DNA from: Amycolatopsis deserti
GTDB taxonomy: Bacteria > Actinomycetota > Actinomycetes > Mycobacteriales > Pseudonocardiaceae
Reading direction: 5' to 3'
DNA length: 64,000 nt
Assembly: GCF_014653945.1 (NCBI RefSeq)
Contig: NZ_BNAU01000001.1
Span: forward strand, 744,001 to 808,000
This document shows positions 44,148 to 52,660 of the stretch, in pieces. The notes under the pieces are model-generated. The model ran no database searches, was not told where the DNA came from, and worked only from the letters and a program-made list of their open reading frames with translations. The first letter of the stretch is position 1, and every line of letters starts with the position of its first letter. A program made the translations under genes and the position numbers.

Positions 44148-45368
44148 GTGACGCAAGATCGAAAGCCGGAAGACATTTTCACACCTAGAACGATTGTATC
44201 GCGTGAAATGTTTGCGCGTCGTAATGAACCGGACTTGCACGGAAATCCTGGGCTCCAGGACAACCTCTGCGATGCTCTACGCGATCGAGGTGGTCAAGTG
44301 TTGGTTTATGGCGACACCGGCGTTGGCAAGTCATCGCTTGTCAAGTATGCTGCGGAGGACGAATCGCTCGCGTCTTTGACCATTGAGTGTCTCTCATCGA
44401 AATCTTATTCTGAATTGATCGAAGATGGAATGGTAGAAGTTCGCGAGATAAAGAAGACGACAAGTCTGTCGGCCGGCGCTGAAGTTGAAGCATCGGGTAA
44501 GGTCCCTTTCTTGCTGACACTGAAGGGGAAGCTTCAAGGTAAAGTCGGCCGGGAAAGCGAATTTGAAGTTATCAACAAGCCTCCTCTAGACGTGCTACTT
44601 GAGGCGATGCAAATAGCTAATAAGAAGCTTATAATATTCGACAACTTTCAGAACATCACTAGCGAGTCGGATCGCTTGCTGATTGCGCAGACGCTAGAAT
44701 TCCTGGCTGACCGGTCGGCATCGACAGGTGACATTAAGGCTGTTGTGATTGGTATAGCCGAAGATGCGAGTTCGTTACTGGGCGGCTCGGGATCGTTTCA
44801 GCGCAGAACGACAGAGGTCGGCGTTCCGCGTATGCCTGACGACGAGATCGCAGAAATCTTGAACAGGGGCTTCAGTAAGTTGGGGATCGGTGTTTCCCCT
44901 GCGATTATCAATAAGCTTGTTTTCTATAGTGATGGTTTTCCTTATTTTGGCCATCTCCTCGGCCTGCAAGTCGCGAGAGCGGTTAGGCGAGAAGGTTCTA
45001 TCTTCGCGGCGGAGACCATGGTTGAGACTGCATTGGCGAGAGCTGTTCGGGATGTGGATAAATCGTATAACGATCGGACTAGGAGAGCGTTTGAAGCTGG
45101 CGGTGAGGTTCAGCCTAGGAGGCGCATACTCGAGATCTTGTCGATGTCTGATAAACGCGAATGGCGAAGCGCTGATGTTATATCTGCCTATGAAGACCGC
45201 TTTGAAAAGCGTGCCGATTATGCGTTTCTTCATACGTCATTAGCTCAGCTCACCGATGTTAAGCACGGTGCAGTTCTAAGTCGCTCAGGAACGCGGAATT
45301 CATACATTTACAGGTTCAGTGATCCTCAGATGCGCCCTTACCTACGGTTGACGGCTTTCGGAAAGTAG
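44148..45368 (+). CDS. AAA-type ATPase (ORC/STAND-like)
   Basis: 406-residue ATPase. Walker A is VYGDTGVGKSSL near residues 53-64 and Walker B is KKLIIFDNFQN near residue 160. A C-terminal winged-helix-like part is suggested by RRILEILSMSDKREW and an end YRFSDPQMRPYLRL, as in ORC/Cdc6-like and NACHT-related ATPases. GTG 44148 has GGGGGA upstream. Low-GC codon use like the nuclease. Between nuclease and helical protein genes, it could be a sensor or effector ATPase of a defence system; the target is unknown. Confidence 0.75.
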   Translation: MTQDRKPEDIFTPRTIVSREMFARRNEPDLHGNPGLQDNLCDALRDRGGQVLVYGDTGVGKSSLVKYAAEDESLASLTIECLSSKSYSELIEDGMVEVREIKKTTSLSAGAEVEASGKVPFLLTLKGKLQGKVGRESEFEVINKPPLDVLLEAMQIANKKLIIFDNFQNITSESDRLLIAQTLEFLADRSASTGDIKAVVIGIAEDASSLLGGSGSFQRRTTEVGVPRMPDDEIAEILNRGFSKLGIGVSPAIINKLVFYSDGFPYFGHLLGLQVARAVRREGSIFAAETMVETALARAVRDVDKSYNDRTRRAFEAGGEVQPRRRILEILSMSDKREWRSADVISAYEDRFEKRADYAFLHTSLAQLTDVKHGAVLSRSGTRNSYIYRFSDPQMRPYLRLTAFGK

Positions 45369-45472
45369 GCCAAGTGCTTTCAGTAGGTAGTTCGAATTGA
45401 TTTCGGTGTCGGGGATAGAGGCTGGTGATTGATCTGAAATTCGATGCCTCGTCGTAAATGGGGAAAGTTAGA

Positions 45473-46666
45473 ATGAACGAATATCTCGAAAGTTGGCGTG
45501 AGCACGGAGATACCTCGGAGGCGTCCTATGTGCGATTTGGTGGCCTCGAGGAGATTCTAGGAACGGCTCTTTCTAACACGATTCATCCGAAGTTCGATGC
45601 TGTTCAGAAGGAACTTCTTCCGGTCATTAGATGGTTCTTCGGCAGTAACCTTCGTCCGGAGGGGTACGCGATAGGTAACCACGCCTTTAATGATTTCGCG
45701 GAGTTGCTCACCCTACTATCGACGGGGCTTGGTCGAAGTGCTGCGCGGGCAGCCAGGGCACTATTTGAGCACGGAGTCCATTTCTGCGAAGTTTACAGTG
45801 ATCTCGAAGCCGGCATGCGATATGAGCGACACGTGAGCGTGTCTGCGCAGCGTCAGGCCAAGATCAGGACAGGTCTCGATATTCTCTCCGGCAGGGACCA
45901 TCAGGTTGAAGCTCGACGGTTGTCTAATCTAGGTCGGGACAGCCTGAAGGACTATCGAGATGCGTTAGCCGATTATGGCCACTCGTTCGAAAAGGGGTGG
46001 TCGGCAACCAGTCTGTATGACATGAGCGAACGACATGGTAAGAGTCACTTGTATGAGGTGTATCGATTTCTGTCTGAAGTGACCCACGGTAGCGCTGGCG
46101 GAGTCCTTGGTACCTACAGAAAGATGCAAGGATCAGGTGTTCATCGGACTGGCTTGTCTTTAGAGCTGTCCGTCCTTGCGTACTACCATGGAGTGTTCTT
46201 TTTTCGGGAGTTTATCCGTGACGTGATGCGTATCGTCGAAGGCGTTGAATGTGGACGGCTCCTTGGTCGCTTAGACGATTTGCTGGCGTGTTGGCCAGAC
46301 TACAGGAAGATCCTTCTCGCAGTGGATCAAAGTTTGTGGCCAAGCCAGCCTCCGGCGTCCGCGATTGCGTTAGTGAAGGCCTATGAAACAGGTGTTTGCA
46401 GATGGTACCTCTACGAGCCAGATCTTGAGTTTGCGTTCGCGGCCGACGCCCCGATGGATGCCGGTGACCTCGAGGCTGAAGCAATTATGAAAGCTCGGAG
46501 TACCGCTGGCCCGGCATCGCCTTCGGAAGGTAGCCATTTCGTCGTCGCTACGGTCCCAAACATCACGGTCACTCTAAAGTCGGGAGCGAGACCGGTGCCG
46601 ATCCGGGCGCTGCTGGGAATTCCGGATGGAGCAGAGCTGCCGGCGAGTGTGGTTGACCAGATCTAA
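45473..46666 (+). CDS. unrecognised helical protein of the low-GC cassette
   Basis: 397-residue protein of unknown function. It is predicted mostly helical, with RAARALFEHGVHFCEVYSD near residue 100 and RFLSEVTHGSAGGV near 205, somewhat like the DUF5677 helical domain found in some abortive-infection loci; I am not certain of this match. The C-terminal third changes character and ends with a short beta segment VATVPNITVTLKSG. ATG 45473 has GGGGAAAG upstream. It shares the low GC of the two genes before it. Confidence 0.65.
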   Translation: MNEYLESWREHGDTSEASYVRFGGLEEILGTALSNTIHPKFDAVQKELLPVIRWFFGSNLRPEGYAIGNHAFNDFAELLTLLSTGLGRSAARAARALFEHGVHFCEVYSDLEAGMRYERHVSVSAQRQAKIRTGLDILSGRDHQVEARRLSNLGRDSLKDYRDALADYGHSFEKGWSATSLYDMSERHGKSHLYEVYRFLSEVTHGSAGGVLGTYRKMQGSGVHRTGLSLELSVLAYYHGVFFFREFIRDVMRIVEGVECGRLLGRLDDLLACWPDYRKILLAVDQSLWPSQPPASAIALVKAYETGVCRWYLYEPDLEFAFAADAPMDAGDLEAEAIMKARSTAGPASPSEGSHFVVATVPNITVTLKSGARPVPIRALLGIPDGAELPASVVDQI

Positions 46667-46850
46667 GAGTTGTGCGTTGACGATGATGTTGTGAGCTTTC
46701 ATCAGTTTCAGTCCCTCAGTTCGGTAAGGCGCAGCCGCTGAAGGTTCGTGTCGTCCAGCGTTGGCATCGCTGGACGACACCGGTATGTGTCCCCGCTGTG
46801 GCCCCGGAGAGGCCTCGTGGTCGTGCCGCAACGCGATCAAGCTCTCCTGT

Positions 46851-47414
46851 ATGCGCTACGAAGAATACGACGGCGTGACGGAGTCAAGGCCTACAGTTCT
46901 TTCGCGCCCCGGAACCCGTCGCGAACGGGTAGGCGGTAACGAGGCGCTGGCGCGACCTGATCATTCACCGGTCGGAGCATTCGATCCAGGTGCTGGAGGT
47001 GCGCCATACCTGTACGAGGCGATGGCTGATCACTTGGCTGCACGTGTCGCCGCCGGGGAGTTGGCGGACGGGACGCGGCTGCCGTCGGAGGTGCGGCTTG
47101 CTCGCGAGTACGGCGTGTCTCTCGGGACGGCGCGTCACGCGACCGAGATCCTGCGCGAGCGTGGGCTCGCGCGGACTGTGCGGGCCAAGGGGACCTTCAT
47201 CGTTCGGCGAGAGCGGGTGGTCGGGGGTGGCGAGGAGGGATATCTCGTCCTGGAGGGGACGGCGGGAGCTGGCAGTCCTGTCCCGATCCTGGTTGGGCGG
47301 GCGGAACCCGTGATCCAGGTCGGAGTCAGCGGTCCGAGAGCGAGGTTGTCGAGCGAAGCGGCGGCTGCCCTTCGCGAGGCGATCAGTGGTGCGTGGGCCG
47401 GTGAGGGCTCGTGA
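46851..47414 (+). CDS. GntR-family regulator of the mobile element (KorSA-like)
   Basis: 187-residue protein with a GntR winged helix: LYEAMADHLAARVAAGELAD, LPSEVRLAREYGVSLGTARH, RERGLARTVRAKGTFIV. GntR proteins of this type (KorSA of pSAM2) repress transfer and replication genes in actinomycete integrative elements. The start is uncertain: ATG 46851, an upstream ATG at 46785 or a TTG at 46761. The C-terminal part lacks a recognisable effector domain. Confidence 0.7.
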   Translation: MRYEEYDGVTESRPTVLSRPGTRRERVGGNEALARPDHSPVGAFDPGAGGAPYLYEAMADHLAARVAAGELADGTRLPSEVRLAREYGVSLGTARHATEILRERGLARTVRAKGTFIVRRERVVGGGEEGYLVLEGTAGAGSPVPILVGRAEPVIQVGVSGPRARLSSEAAAALREAISGAWAGEGS

Positions 47415-47677
47415 TCGTTCTCGCGCGGCCGGTGCGTGGCACGGTTGCGGAATCTCAATGCGTCGCTCACCTGGTCTGGGTGCCTCGGGCAGGCCGGCCG
47501 GAGGTGCTCGCTGCGTTCTGTGGTGCGGAATTTGGGCCGGGTGAGCTCGAGCTGCTGACTGGTATCGCGGGTGCGCCGTGTGAGGGCTGCTTGCTTCGGA
47601 TTGCGTGTATTCGGCGGACGGTTCAGCGTGCTCAGGCCGATGATCGTCGCCAGGTTGGCGCGCGCGTGTCAGACTGA
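47411..47677 (+). CDS. small cysteine-containing hypothetical protein
   Basis: 88-residue protein overlapping the GntR stop by 4 nt (GTGA), so it is translated with it. Cys residues in SQCVAHLVW, FCGAEF and PCEGCLLRIACI could bind a metal. No family is recognised. It sits 4 bp before the HTH-Nudix gene, suggesting one operon. Confidence 0.6.
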   Translation: MIVLARPVRGTVAESQCVAHLVWVPRAGRPEVLAAFCGAEFGPGELELLTGIAGAPCEGCLLRIACIRRTVQRAQADDRRQVGARVSD

Positions 47678-47681
47678 AATC

Positions 47682-49199
47682 ATGGTTGAATCGGCTCTGC
47701 GTCAGCTCCGTGTGCCTCGCTACCGGACTGTGCTTGAGCAGAAGATCCGTGAACGGCGGATGACCCTCGAGGAGTTCGCTGAGTACGCCGAGACGTTCGC
47801 GCGGGAGCGGGGCGAGCCGGGGACGCTCAGCGTTCGTCACTTGAAGCGGTTGATGGCGGGAAAGGGGCCGAACGGCCGACCGCTCGGTCCGCTGCGGCCG
47901 GCGACCGCGCGGCTGCTGGAGCGGATCTTCGAGGTCAGCGCGGACGAGTTGCTCGGTAAGCCCGGCGATCAACCGGCTGGAGGCGACCGAGGGCGAGGGG
48001 ACGCCGACGACGTCGAGCGGTCGTGTGCTGAGTACAGCTTCGGCGTGACCGGCATAGCGGATCGGCAGGTGCGCCGAAGCCGCGTGGGGCGTTCGCGTAT
48101 TGCGGATGCGCTCGCCGAGTACTACCGGGCCGACGACGAGCTCTATGAGGTTCGGAGCGCAGGGAGCGTTGTACGGACCAGTATCTGCACGCGAGCGGAT
48201 TGGCTCGAACTGTTGTGCCCCATCCCGGCGGGTGTGCAGCTCCAGCTCGCACACGATGCGGGCGAGCTGGAGCCGTCAGACGCGGAGGCTGCTGCCGAAC
48301 GGCTGGCCGAAGCCAAGGCTCTTTACGTTCGGCTCGTGGACGCGCCGCTGTACCGGCTGCTCGACGTCGAGGTGAACCGCGGCTCGGTGTCAGGTGTGGT
48401 CGGTCTGACGTCGTTCATGAACTATGCCCTGTCTGCCGACTTACTCGAGGCCGAGCTTGCCGATCTTGTGGCGGGTGACGGACCTATCAAGCGGGGCTCG
48501 CTGCCGCTGCGGGACCGGCACCTGCCGGACCTCAGGGCTGTTCATGAACTCAGCACGCGTTTGTGCGCGGGAGGTGTGCTCGCCCTGTGTGCCATCGCGC
48601 GGCCGGCTGACCCGTACCGGGGTCCGGCCGACTACGCCCTGCTTGTCCAGGAACGATCCGACCAAGTTGTGAACGCCGCGCGTCGGCTCTCGGTCATTCC
48701 GAAGGGCTTCCACCAGCCGCTGGTCGACGCCAGCGGCGAGACCTCGATCGGTGCGACGTTGCTTCGCGAGATGGAGGAGGAGCTGTTCGGGCGGGGCGAT
48801 GTCGATGGCACCGCCGGCCCGCATCGAGCCGCAGCACCAATGCACCTGTCGCGGTTGTCTGGGCCGATGCGCTGGCTGACCGAGAGGCCGGATCGGTTGC
48901 GGATGGAGTGCACGGGCTTCGGCTTCAACCTTGTGAGCGGCAACTACGAGTTCGCCAGCCTGATCGTGATCGAGGACGAGGAGTTCTGGACTCGCTACGG
49001 CGGCCAGGTCGAGGCCAACTGGGAGACCGGCGGTATGCGGATCTACTCGAGCCGGGACCAGGAGCTGATCACGCAGTTGATCAGCGACGAGTCGTGGTGC
49101 AACGAGGGTCTGTTCGCGTTCCTGCAGGGCGTGCGGCGGTTGCGCGAGATCGGCGGAAAGCGCGTCGACCTGCCCGCGGTCGAGGTCCTAGGTGGCTGA
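47682..49199 (+). CDS. HTH-Nudix fusion protein, copy 1 (Pif-like)
   Basis: 505-residue protein. The N-terminus (about 15-90) is an XRE-type helical domain (LSVRHLKRLMAGKGPNGRPL, RLLERIFEVSADELLG). A central region has DYALLVQERSDQVVNAARRL and a Nudix box: GET at 352, then ATLLREMEEELFG with the R-E-x2-E-E core at 362-367. The pSAM2 immunity factor Pif is a Nudix protein, so a transfer-immunity role is plausible. ATG 47682 is chosen because the upstream frame encodes no domain. It pairs with an inverted paralogue at 49,538-51,088. Confidence 0.75.
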   Translation: MVESALRQLRVPRYRTVLEQKIRERRMTLEEFAEYAETFARERGEPGTLSVRHLKRLMAGKGPNGRPLGPLRPATARLLERIFEVSADELLGKPGDQPAGGDRGRGDADDVERSCAEYSFGVTGIADRQVRRSRVGRSRIADALAEYYRADDELYEVRSAGSVVRTSICTRADWLELLCPIPAGVQLQLAHDAGELEPSDAEAAAERLAEAKALYVRLVDAPLYRLLDVEVNRGSVSGVVGLTSFMNYALSADLLEAELADLVAGDGPIKRGSLPLRDRHLPDLRAVHELSTRLCAGGVLALCAIARPADPYRGPADYALLVQERSDQVVNAARRLSVIPKGFHQPLVDASGETSIGATLLREMEEELFGRGDVDGTAGPHRAAAPMHLSRLSGPMRWLTERPDRLRMECTGFGFNLVSGNYEFASLIVIEDEEFWTRYGGQVEANWETGGMRIYSSRDQELITQLISDESWCNEGLFAFLQGVRRLREIGGKRVDLPAVEVLGG

Positions 49200-49538
49200 G
49201 GGCCAGCGGACGGTGACCACCACGGCGTCACTAAGGGCTTCCCAGGAGTGATCGATGCCCGGACCCCAGACGACGTAGTCGCCCTGGCGCTGCATGGTCG
49301 TGCTGCCCTCGGTGAGGTCGATCCGGAATGTGCCCTGCACCAACAGGAGCAGCGTGGTCCGCTGATCGTCCTTGGTCCACTCGGCGCGCTTGTCGCCGGC
49401 GGGGTGGACACCCCATTTGACCTCGACGTCCTTGCTCGAGCGGACGTCGTCAGCGGGTTCGATGAAGTGGCCGAGCAGCCAGCCGCGGTTGGCGTCGCCG
49501 TCGTCATTGGCGTTGCCTCGGTACCAGTTGCTGCCCAC
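49188..49538 (-). CDS. small cupin-fold protein
   Basis: 116-residue protein with a cupin pattern: HPAGDKRAEW, LLLLVQGTFRIDLTEG, GDYVVWGPGIDHSWEALSDA. The GTG start overlaps the stop of HTH-Nudix copy 2 (TAGTG), so it is coupled to it. Its 3' end overlaps copy 1's end by 12 bp on the opposite strand. It may bind a small ligand or act with the Nudix protein. Confidence 0.75.
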   Translation of the reverse strand: MGSNWYRGNANDDGDANRGWLLGHFIEPADDVRSSKDVEVKWGVHPAGDKRAEWTKDDQRTTLLLLVQGTFRIDLTEGSTTMQRQGDYVVWGPGIDHSWEALSDAVVVTVRWPSAT

Positions 49539-51088
49539 TAGACCTCCCACTCGATCTCCGGCAGGTTCACCCGCTCCCCGCCGATCTGCGCGAGCCGACG
49601 CAGGCCCTGGAGCAGGGCGAACAGCCCTTCGTTGCTCCACGCTACATCGCTGATCAGGTCGGTCAGCAGCCGACGGTCGAGGCTCGAGTACTGCCGCAGC
49701 GCGGAGGACTCCCAGTTGGCTTCGACCTGCCCGCCGAAGCGCCTCCAGAACTCCTCGTCCTCGATCACGATCAGGCCGGCGAACTCGAAGTTTCCGCTGA
49801 TCAAGTTGAGGCCGAAGCCCGTGCACTCCATCCGGAGCCGGTCCGGCTTCTCCGTCAGCCAGCGCATCGGCTTTGACAAGCGGCTCGGGTGCATCGGGTC
49901 GGCGGCGCGTTGCTGGCCGAGCGTGTTGTCGATGTCGTCGCGGCCGAACAGCTCCTCTTCCATCTCGCGCCGCAGCGTCGCGCCGATTCGGGTGTCCGCC
50001 CGGTAGTCCGTCATCGGCTGGTGGAAGCCCTTGGGAATCACGGCCAGCTGACGTGCGGCGTTGACGACTCGGCCGGAGCGCTCCTGCACGAGCAGCAGGT
50101 AGTCAGCCGGACCGCGGAACGGGTCGGCTGGGCGTGCGACGGCGGTGAGCGCGAGGGTTCCGCCCGCACAGAGCCGGTTGGAGAGGTCGAGAACGGACCC
50201 GGCGTCAGGCAGGTAGCGGTGCCGGAGGGGAGACGTCTGCGGGGTGACCTCCGTGCCCGCGGCGAGCGTGTCGATGAGTTCGCCTTCGAGCAGGTCCATC
50301 GTCAGCGCGTAGCGGACGAACTCGGTGATGGCTGCTGAGCCCCCGAGGGTGCCTTTCCGGACGTCGGCCGAGATGAGCCGGTAGAGCGGCATGTCCACGA
50401 GGCGGATGCCGAGCGCGAGCGTCTCGGCGAGTCGCTGTGCGGCGTGGCCGGCGGCTTCCTCGTCGAGACTCTCATCCTGTGCGCCGGTGTCGGCGAGCTG
50501 AACCTGATCATTGTGCGGGGTGAGGGCGCAGTCGAGGTCCAGCCAGGCCGCGGACGTGAGGACGGTCGTCGCCGAATCGCCCCCGTCGTGACGTGCGGAG
50601 TAGCAGCCGTAGCCCTGCGGGAGATCGCGGTAGTAGTTGGCAAGGGCGCGAGCGACGTCGCGTTGACGCACCCTGCCCCGGCGGTTCCCGCGGTCTTCGA
50701 GTTCGTGGACGTCCACGCTGGCGAGCCGGTCAGCCACGTCGCGGCGACTCGTGCCCGGCGCTCGTCGGGCGTGGCGGTCCAGCCAGTCGAGCGCGGCACC
50801 GATGTGCGGATCGGCGCCCAAGCGCTGCTCAGCCTCGGATGTCGGCCGTGAAGATCCGGAGTTGGTCAAGGCCGCGAAACGCTCCTGCGCGGGCTGCGAC
50901 GCTTGCTCCAGCGCAGTGTCAAGGAGCTGCTGCATTTCCGATTTCGGGCGCAGCGTCGGCTTTTGGTGCCAGGAAGCAACGGTGCGTACACCGATCCCGA
51001 GGTGTTCGGCGAATGCCTCGTTGCTGAGTCGCAGCGCCGATTGAAGCGCGCACGCCGTGGCGCCGGTCCAGCCGTCGAGCAGGCTCAT
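49538..51088 (-). CDS. HTH-Nudix fusion protein, copy 2 (Pif-like)
   Basis: 516-residue paralogue of copy 1 on the other strand. The N-terminal XRE domain is RLSNEAFAEHLGIGVRTVAS; the shared C-terminal half includes RGPADYLLLVQERSGRVVNA and GATLRREMEEELFGRDD. The GET of copy 1 is ADT here, so the Nudix box is less complete. ATG 51088 has GGAG upstream; an in-frame GTG at 51136 lies inside a block of repeated TGCACT motifs. The N-terminal halves differ more than the C-terminal halves. Confidence 0.75.
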   Translation of the reverse strand: MSLLDGWTGATACALQSALRLSNEAFAEHLGIGVRTVASWHQKPTLRPKSEMQQLLDTALEQASQPAQERFAALTNSGSSRPTSEAEQRLGADPHIGAALDWLDRHARRAPGTSRRDVADRLASVDVHELEDRGNRRGRVRQRDVARALANYYRDLPQGYGCYSARHDGGDSATTVLTSAAWLDLDCALTPHNDQVQLADTGAQDESLDEEAAGHAAQRLAETLALGIRLVDMPLYRLISADVRKGTLGGSAAITEFVRYALTMDLLEGELIDTLAAGTEVTPQTSPLRHRYLPDAGSVLDLSNRLCAGGTLALTAVARPADPFRGPADYLLLVQERSGRVVNAARQLAVIPKGFHQPMTDYRADTRIGATLRREMEEELFGRDDIDNTLGQQRAADPMHPSRLSKPMRWLTEKPDRLRMECTGFGLNLISGNFEFAGLIVIEDEEFWRRFGGQVEANWESSALRQYSSLDRRLLTDLISDVAWSNEGLFALLQGLRRLAQIGGERVNLPEIEWEV

Positions 51089-51108
51089 CGTGCTCCTGAA
51101 CTCGTCTT

Positions 51109-51184
51109 GTGCAGTGAACCTGCACTGGTCGTGCACTCGGGTGGCACTGGATGTGCATGGGGTGCGAGGTCGATTTCCAGTGCA
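51109..51184. repeat. cluster of TGCACT-type motifs upstream of HTH-Nudix copy 2
   Basis: Six related short motifs in 76 bp: GTGCAGTG (51109), TGCACTGG (51121), GTGCACT (51131), GGCACTGG (51143), ATGTGCAT (51151) and CCAGTGCA (51177), the last being the reverse complement of the second. They lie between the XRE gene and HTH-Nudix copy 2 and are likely regulatory. Confidence 0.5.
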
Positions 51185-51232
51185 ATTACAGGCATGGAAA
51201 ACAACGGCTTCCGGAAACGGAAAACCATCGGG

Positions 51233-51616
51233 CTACCGCTTCGGGCGGACGTGCTTGAGCACGGTCGCGACGTCGGTCTGCAAGGCGTCGAGACGGTCGA
51301 CGATCTCGCTCATCTGACGTTCGAGTTGCTCCAGGCGCGTCCACAGCGTGTCGCCGCGATCCGTGACCGGCTCATGGAGTTCGGGCGGTCGGCGTCCGTG
51401 CAGCACTGCGTCCAGGTGCTGGGGGTGCCAGCCAAGAGCGACCGAGAGGGACTCCAAGGTTCGAGGGCTCCTGCGTCGCTCCACGACGTGATGTTGGATC
51501 TCCCGCACGACCGCTTGCGACACGTTCGAGCGCTTGGCGAGTTCGCGCTGAAGCCACCCGAGTTCGTTGACCCGGTCGTTGATGGCCTTGGCGACTGCCG
51601 CCCAGTCCTCCGACAC
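51233..51616 (-). CDS. XRE-family repressor-like protein
   Basis: 127-residue protein: XRE HTH LQRELAKRSNVSQAVVREI in residues 20-40, then LGWHPQHLDAVLHG and a C-terminal coiled coil (LEQLERQMSEIVDRLDALQ). It diverges from the excisionase-WhiB-transfer gene block, like the repressors that control excision and transfer in such elements. Confidence 0.8.
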   Translation of the reverse strand: MSEDWAAVAKAINDRVNELGWLQRELAKRSNVSQAVVREIQHHVVERRRSPRTLESLSVALGWHPQHLDAVLHGRRPPELHEPVTDRGDTLWTRLEQLERQMSEIVDRLDALQTDVATVLKHVRPKR

Positions 51617-51724
51617 CGATTCCTCTTCCTTCGCGCTCCGCCTCGGCGACGAGGCTAGCGGTTCCGCTCCATACCGCGGTGTAACGCGGCGCTTGTTCGG
51701 CGGCGCGCGGGAAAAGTGCGCCCA

Positions 51725-51760
51725 CTGTCTATTGAAATCAGCTGTCTATTGCTGAAATCA
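51725..51760. promoter_or_regulatory. tandem repeats upstream of the excisionase-like gene
   Basis: CTGTCTATTG is repeated at 51725-51734 and 51742-51751, and TGAAATCA at 51733-51740 and 51753-51760, giving a 36-bp block 20 bp before ATG 51781. Probable repressor or excision-protein sites. Confidence 0.55.
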
Positions 51761-51780
51761 ACGACTCGAAGGACTTCTCA

Positions 51781-51984
51781 ATGCGTATCGCTACTCGCGC
51801 CGGCCGTCCGGCGTACTACACGATTTCTCAGACCGCTTCGATGCTGGGAGTCAGTGAGCCGCGTATTCACCGCGCGATCCGGCTCGGCACGTTGCGCGCG
51901 GAGAGGCGCAATGGCCGCCTCGTGATCCCCGCCCCGGCGTTGATCAAGCTCCTCGGCCACCCGACGGTCGGAGGCGCCGGATGA
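51781..51984 (+). CDS. excisionase-like small HTH protein
   Basis: 67-residue protein with a MerR/excisionase-type winged HTH: YYTISQTASMLGVSEPRIHR then AIRLGTLRAERRNGRLVIP. It is the first gene of the forward transfer block and overlaps the next gene by 4 nt. In actinomycete elements such proteins (Xis) direct excision by the recombinase. Confidence 0.75.
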   Translation: MRIATRAGRPAYYTISQTASMLGVSEPRIHRAIRLGTLRAERRNGRLVIPAPALIKLLGHPTVGGAG

Positions 51985-52328
51985 CTGATCTCCTCTTGAT
52001 CGAGTTGGCGTGGCAGCTGGACCGGCTGCGTTGGGTCCTCACGCCCACGCTCGACCGCATCGTGAGGCGTGACGGGCTCTGCTTCTGGCGCTCCGGGGAG
52101 GCCGAGCCGCCAGAACCGTCCGGAAAGGAGCTGCCTGACCGCGAGCTGGCATCGGCTTTCTGCGCCGGGTGCCCCGTACTCGATGAGTGCTTGGAACTCG
52201 AGCTGCGCTGCGGCGGGGAGCAGACGCTGGGCATCTGGGGCGGGATGTGCGAGGACGACCGCCGGGAGTTGCACCGGTTCTGGTTGCAGCGTGGTGACCG
52301 CGCCGGCCGGCGGGGAGGCGAGGCTTGA
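51981..52328 (+). CDS. WhiB-like protein
   Basis: 115-residue protein with the WhiB Fe-S pattern: one Cys at DGLCFW, CAGCPVLDEC (CxxCx5C), then the glycine-rich turn GIWGGMCEDDRREL. WhiB proteins bind a [4Fe-4S] cluster and act as transcription factors. Copies on mobile elements are known. It overlaps both flanking genes, so it is part of the excision/transfer operon. Confidence 0.85.
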   Translation: MTDLLLIELAWQLDRLRWVLTPTLDRIVRRDGLCFWRSGEAEPPEPSGKELPDRELASAFCAGCPVLDECLELELRCGGEQTLGIWGGMCEDDRRELHRFWLQRGDRAGRRGGEA

Positions 52329-52660
52329 TGGGGAACGTCAGCCTGACGCCTGTTCAGATCTTGGCCGGCGTGGGAGTTCTCTGCGTGCTGCTGTTCGTGT
52401 GGCGGTCGGCGGCGCGGCGAGCGCGAGCGGCGGCGGACGCGGCCCGAACTGGCGCACGGTTCGCGTCGTTGGCTGGCCGGGTCTTGTTCAACGCGGCCCT
52501 GATCGTCGCGGTGCAGTGGGTGGCGATCACCTACGGACGCGGAATCGGGCTCCTGCTCGTGGTGCTCGGCGTGCCCGCCCTGTTCGCGTCGTACGCGATC
52601 ACTCGCGCGCTCACGGTCACGATGGAGGACACTCCGCGGCGGCGGGGAGGTCGCCGGTGA
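52328..52660 (+). CDS. small membrane protein of the transfer operon
   Basis: 110-residue protein with an N-terminal helix (VQILAGVGVLCVLLFVW), a basic middle segment, and two further hydrophobic stretches (VLFNAALIVAVQWVAI; IGLLLVVLGVPALFASYAI). No family recognised. The ATG shares its A with the WhiB stop. It could be a spread-type (Spd) membrane protein. Confidence 0.65.
   Translation: MGNVSLTPVQILAGVGVLCVLLFVWRSAARRARAAADAARTGARFASLAGRVLFNAALIVAVQWVAITYGRGIGLLLVVLGVPALFASYAITRALTVTMEDTPRRRGGRR

Noticed and set aside
47571-47681. N-terminal extension of HTH-Nudix copy 1 upstream of ATG 47682
   Set aside because: It overlaps the preceding 88-residue gene in another frame and encodes no recognisable sequence; the ATG 4 bp after that gene's stop is a better start.
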